In this document: positions 7,067 to 7,954 of the stretch, one piece after another | Position numbering within the stretch: the stretch's first letter is position 1 | Layout of the letters: each line of letters begins with the position of its first letter | DNA from: Clostridia bacterium | GTDB lineage: Bacteria > Bacillota > Clostridia > Oscillospirales > CAG-272 | Assembly (NCBI GenBank): GCA_017457465.1 | Contig: JAFTHJ010000199.1 | Location: forward strand, 1-7,954 | DNA: 7,954 bases | Direction: 5' to 3' | Program-made: the position numbers and the translations under genes | The notes under the pieces: model-generated | What the model was told of the DNA's origin: nothing | The model's input: only the letters and a program-made list of their open reading frames with translations | Databases searched by the model: none

Positions 7067-7696
7067 TTATGTATTTTCGGGGAGATTTATGTTCTCCCAA
7101 TCTATCCTTTCATCACGGTAGAAAAACTCCCTGTCTCTCTCCCCTATTTCCCTTATAACCCTGCACGGATTTCCGACTGCCACCACATTTTCGGGAATAT
7201 CTCTTGTCACCACGCTACCCGCGCCGATAACCGAATTTTTCCCGATACTAACCCCCGGAACAATAACAGCTCCCGCTCCTATCCAGACATTCTCGCCGAT
7301 ATAAACATCCCTGTTGTATTGCAGCCCGCCCGAACGCAAGGATGGCTCAATTGGGTGGTTTGCCGTCGCTACCGTAACATTCGGTCCGAACATTACCTTG
7401 TCACCGACATATATTTGCCCGTCATCTACCAAAGTGAGATTAAAATTTGCGTAAACTCCGTTGCCAAAATGAACATTGCGCCCACCCCAGTTTGCGCGAA
7501 ACGGCAGCTCAATATAGCAATTCTCTCCGCATTCGGCAAAAATCTCTTTCATATACGCTGTTTTTTCTTTTATCTGCGAGGGCTTAAGCTGATTAAAATC
7601 CCATAATCTCTCCTGAAGCTCAAGCTGCTCACGCATTATTTCACCGTCCGCGGGGTTATAAATAAGTCCTTTGAGCATTCTTTCGTATTCTGTCAC
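7067..7696 (-). CDS. maa: Maltose/galactoside-type O-acetyltransferase
   Basis: Complete 209-residue cytoplasmic enzyme of the LacA/Maa/NodL family, which transfers acetyl from acetyl-CoA to a sugar hydroxyl; the true acceptor cannot be told from sequence. Residues about 4-57 (ERMLKGLIYNPADGE onward) match the N-terminal Mac helical domain. Residues about 74-180 are a left-handed beta helix of hexapeptide turns (VHFGNG, IYVGDK, VYIGEN, VWIGAG, VSIGKN, SVIGAG). His114 in TANHP is the expected catalytic base and Asn84 in YANFN matches the conserved family Asn. The end of the helix, VVAVGNPCRVI, is typical. Length is slightly above the usual 183-205. The start is GTG, supported by AAGGAGG 9 bases upstream. 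It is transcribed toward the giant gene but 237 bases from that gene's ATG, which has its own promoter, so co-regulation is not implied. The symbol is by family resemblance only. Confidence 0.93.
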   Translation of the reverse strand: MTEYERMLKGLIYNPADGEIMREQLELQERLWDFNQLKPSQIKEKTAYMKEIFAECGENCYIELPFRANWGGRNVHFGNGVYANFNLTLVDDGQIYVGDKVMFGPNVTVATANHPIEPSLRSGGLQYNRDVYIGENVWIGAGAVIVPGVSIGKNSVIGAGSVVTRDIPENVVAVGNPCRVIREIGERDREFFYRDERIDWENINLPENT

Positions 7697-7705
7697 AATT
7701 GCGTC

Positions 7706-7712
7706 CCTCCTT
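7706..7712 (-). promoter_or_regulatory. Ribosome binding site of the acetyltransferase gene
   Basis: AAGGAGG on the minus strand, 9 bases before the GTG at 7696. It supports the GTG over the internal ATG at 7678, which has no such site. Confidence 0.85.
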
Positions 7713-7724
7713 ATCGCTCTTAAA

Positions 7725-7757
7725 GCTTTCCGCTCTCCCGTACGGGAAAGCGGAAGC
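7725..7757 (-). promoter_or_regulatory. 14-bp hairpin in the leader of the acetyltransferase gene
   Basis: On the minus strand GCTT-CCGCTTTCCC pairs with GGGAGAGCGG-(A)-AAGC around a GTAC loop, with one bulged A and one G-U pair. That G-U pair is a C/A mismatch on the plus strand, so the structure is better as minus-strand RNA. It sits 12 bases before AAGGAGG and is followed by only TTTAAG, so it is a poor terminator. It probably marks the 5' end of the leader (inference). Confidence 0.6.
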
Positions 7758-7767
7758 CTATCCGAAC

Positions 7768-7773
7768 ATTATA
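7768..7773 (-). promoter_or_regulatory. Probable -10 box of the acetyltransferase gene
   Basis: A perfect TATAAT on the minus strand predicts a start near 7761, right before the leader hairpin. No recognisable -35 box stands at 16-18 bases (AAAGGT region), and the surrounding DNA is AT-rich, so this is tentative. Confidence 0.4.
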
Positions 7774-7954
7774 AAATTTACATCATTTATACCTTTTGGA
7801 ATATATCATTTTAAATCACAGTTAAACGAATATAATTCAACATAATCTATATATTGTTTAACTAATATATTGTAAAATTACACTCAATTTAACATCTTTG
7901 ATAACTTGACAAATTATCATTTTTCCGCAGTAGGTTTAATCTACTACAATCGAC
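7774..7954. other. AT-rich non-coding DNA at the right edge
   Basis: No coding sequence or RNA gene is visible. It contains a 19-bp imperfect palindrome (7900-7918) over a plus-strand TTGACA and a second inverted repeat at 7929-7945. It may be control DNA of a rightward gene beyond the window. Confidence 0.5.
7900..7918. promoter_or_regulatory. Operator-like 19-bp imperfect palindrome over a TTGACA box
   Basis: GATAACTTG-A-CAAATTATC: 8 of 9 arm positions pair. The plus-strand TTGACA at 7906-7911 lies inside it. A -10 at normal spacing is not clear (TAGGTT at 7931 is 19 bases away). A second inverted repeat, AGTAG...CTACT (7929-7945), follows. Confidence 0.3.

Overview
The window looks like a piece of a low-to-moderate GC Gram-positive anaerobe, most likely a gut-type member of the Clostridia (inference). 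The supporting signs are strong GGAGG ribosome binding sites, AT-rich intergenic DNA with TTGACA/TATAAT-type promoters, a Gram-positive lipoprotein signal, and long arrays of Cys/His repeats of a kind I associate with exported proteins of gut Firmicutes. I see no genes on the + strand; both genes are on the - strand.

Region 1-6829 (minus) is one giant gene for an exported, cysteine-rich repeat lipoprotein, currently split by a +1 frameshift. The upstream frame (6829 to 3329) encodes a lipoprotein signal peptide, two diverged Cys repeats, eleven repeats with a C-x-C core (YYKSC[KE]CG), then about eleven repeats with a C-x2-C core, and the first part of a beta-rich domain. It ends at a CCC-TGA. 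The next frame (3330 to 1) completes that same domain and continues through about sixteen more C-x2-C repeats, including three nearly identical 114-bp copies. It then enters a less repetitive, acidic, strand-rich region that is still open at the left edge. Joined, the product is at least 2276 residues and its C-terminus lies outside the window. The shift is either a sequencing or indel event in a run of four C, or genuine +1 recoding.

Region 6830-7066 carries the promoter of the giant gene (TTGACA, 17 bp, TAAACT), a 12-bp perfect palindrome just upstream of it, and an 11-bp perfect hairpin in the untranslated leader.

Region 7067-7696 (minus) is a complete acetyltransferase of the maltose/galactoside O-acetyltransferase family with a GTG start and strong ribosome binding site. 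It also has a hairpin leader and a probable -10 box. Region 7774-7954 is AT-rich, holds two operator-like inverted repeats, and may be control DNA for a gene beyond the right edge.

The two genes each appear to have their own promoter, and nothing in the sequence links their functions. I see no mobile element, CRISPR array, tRNA or rRNA.
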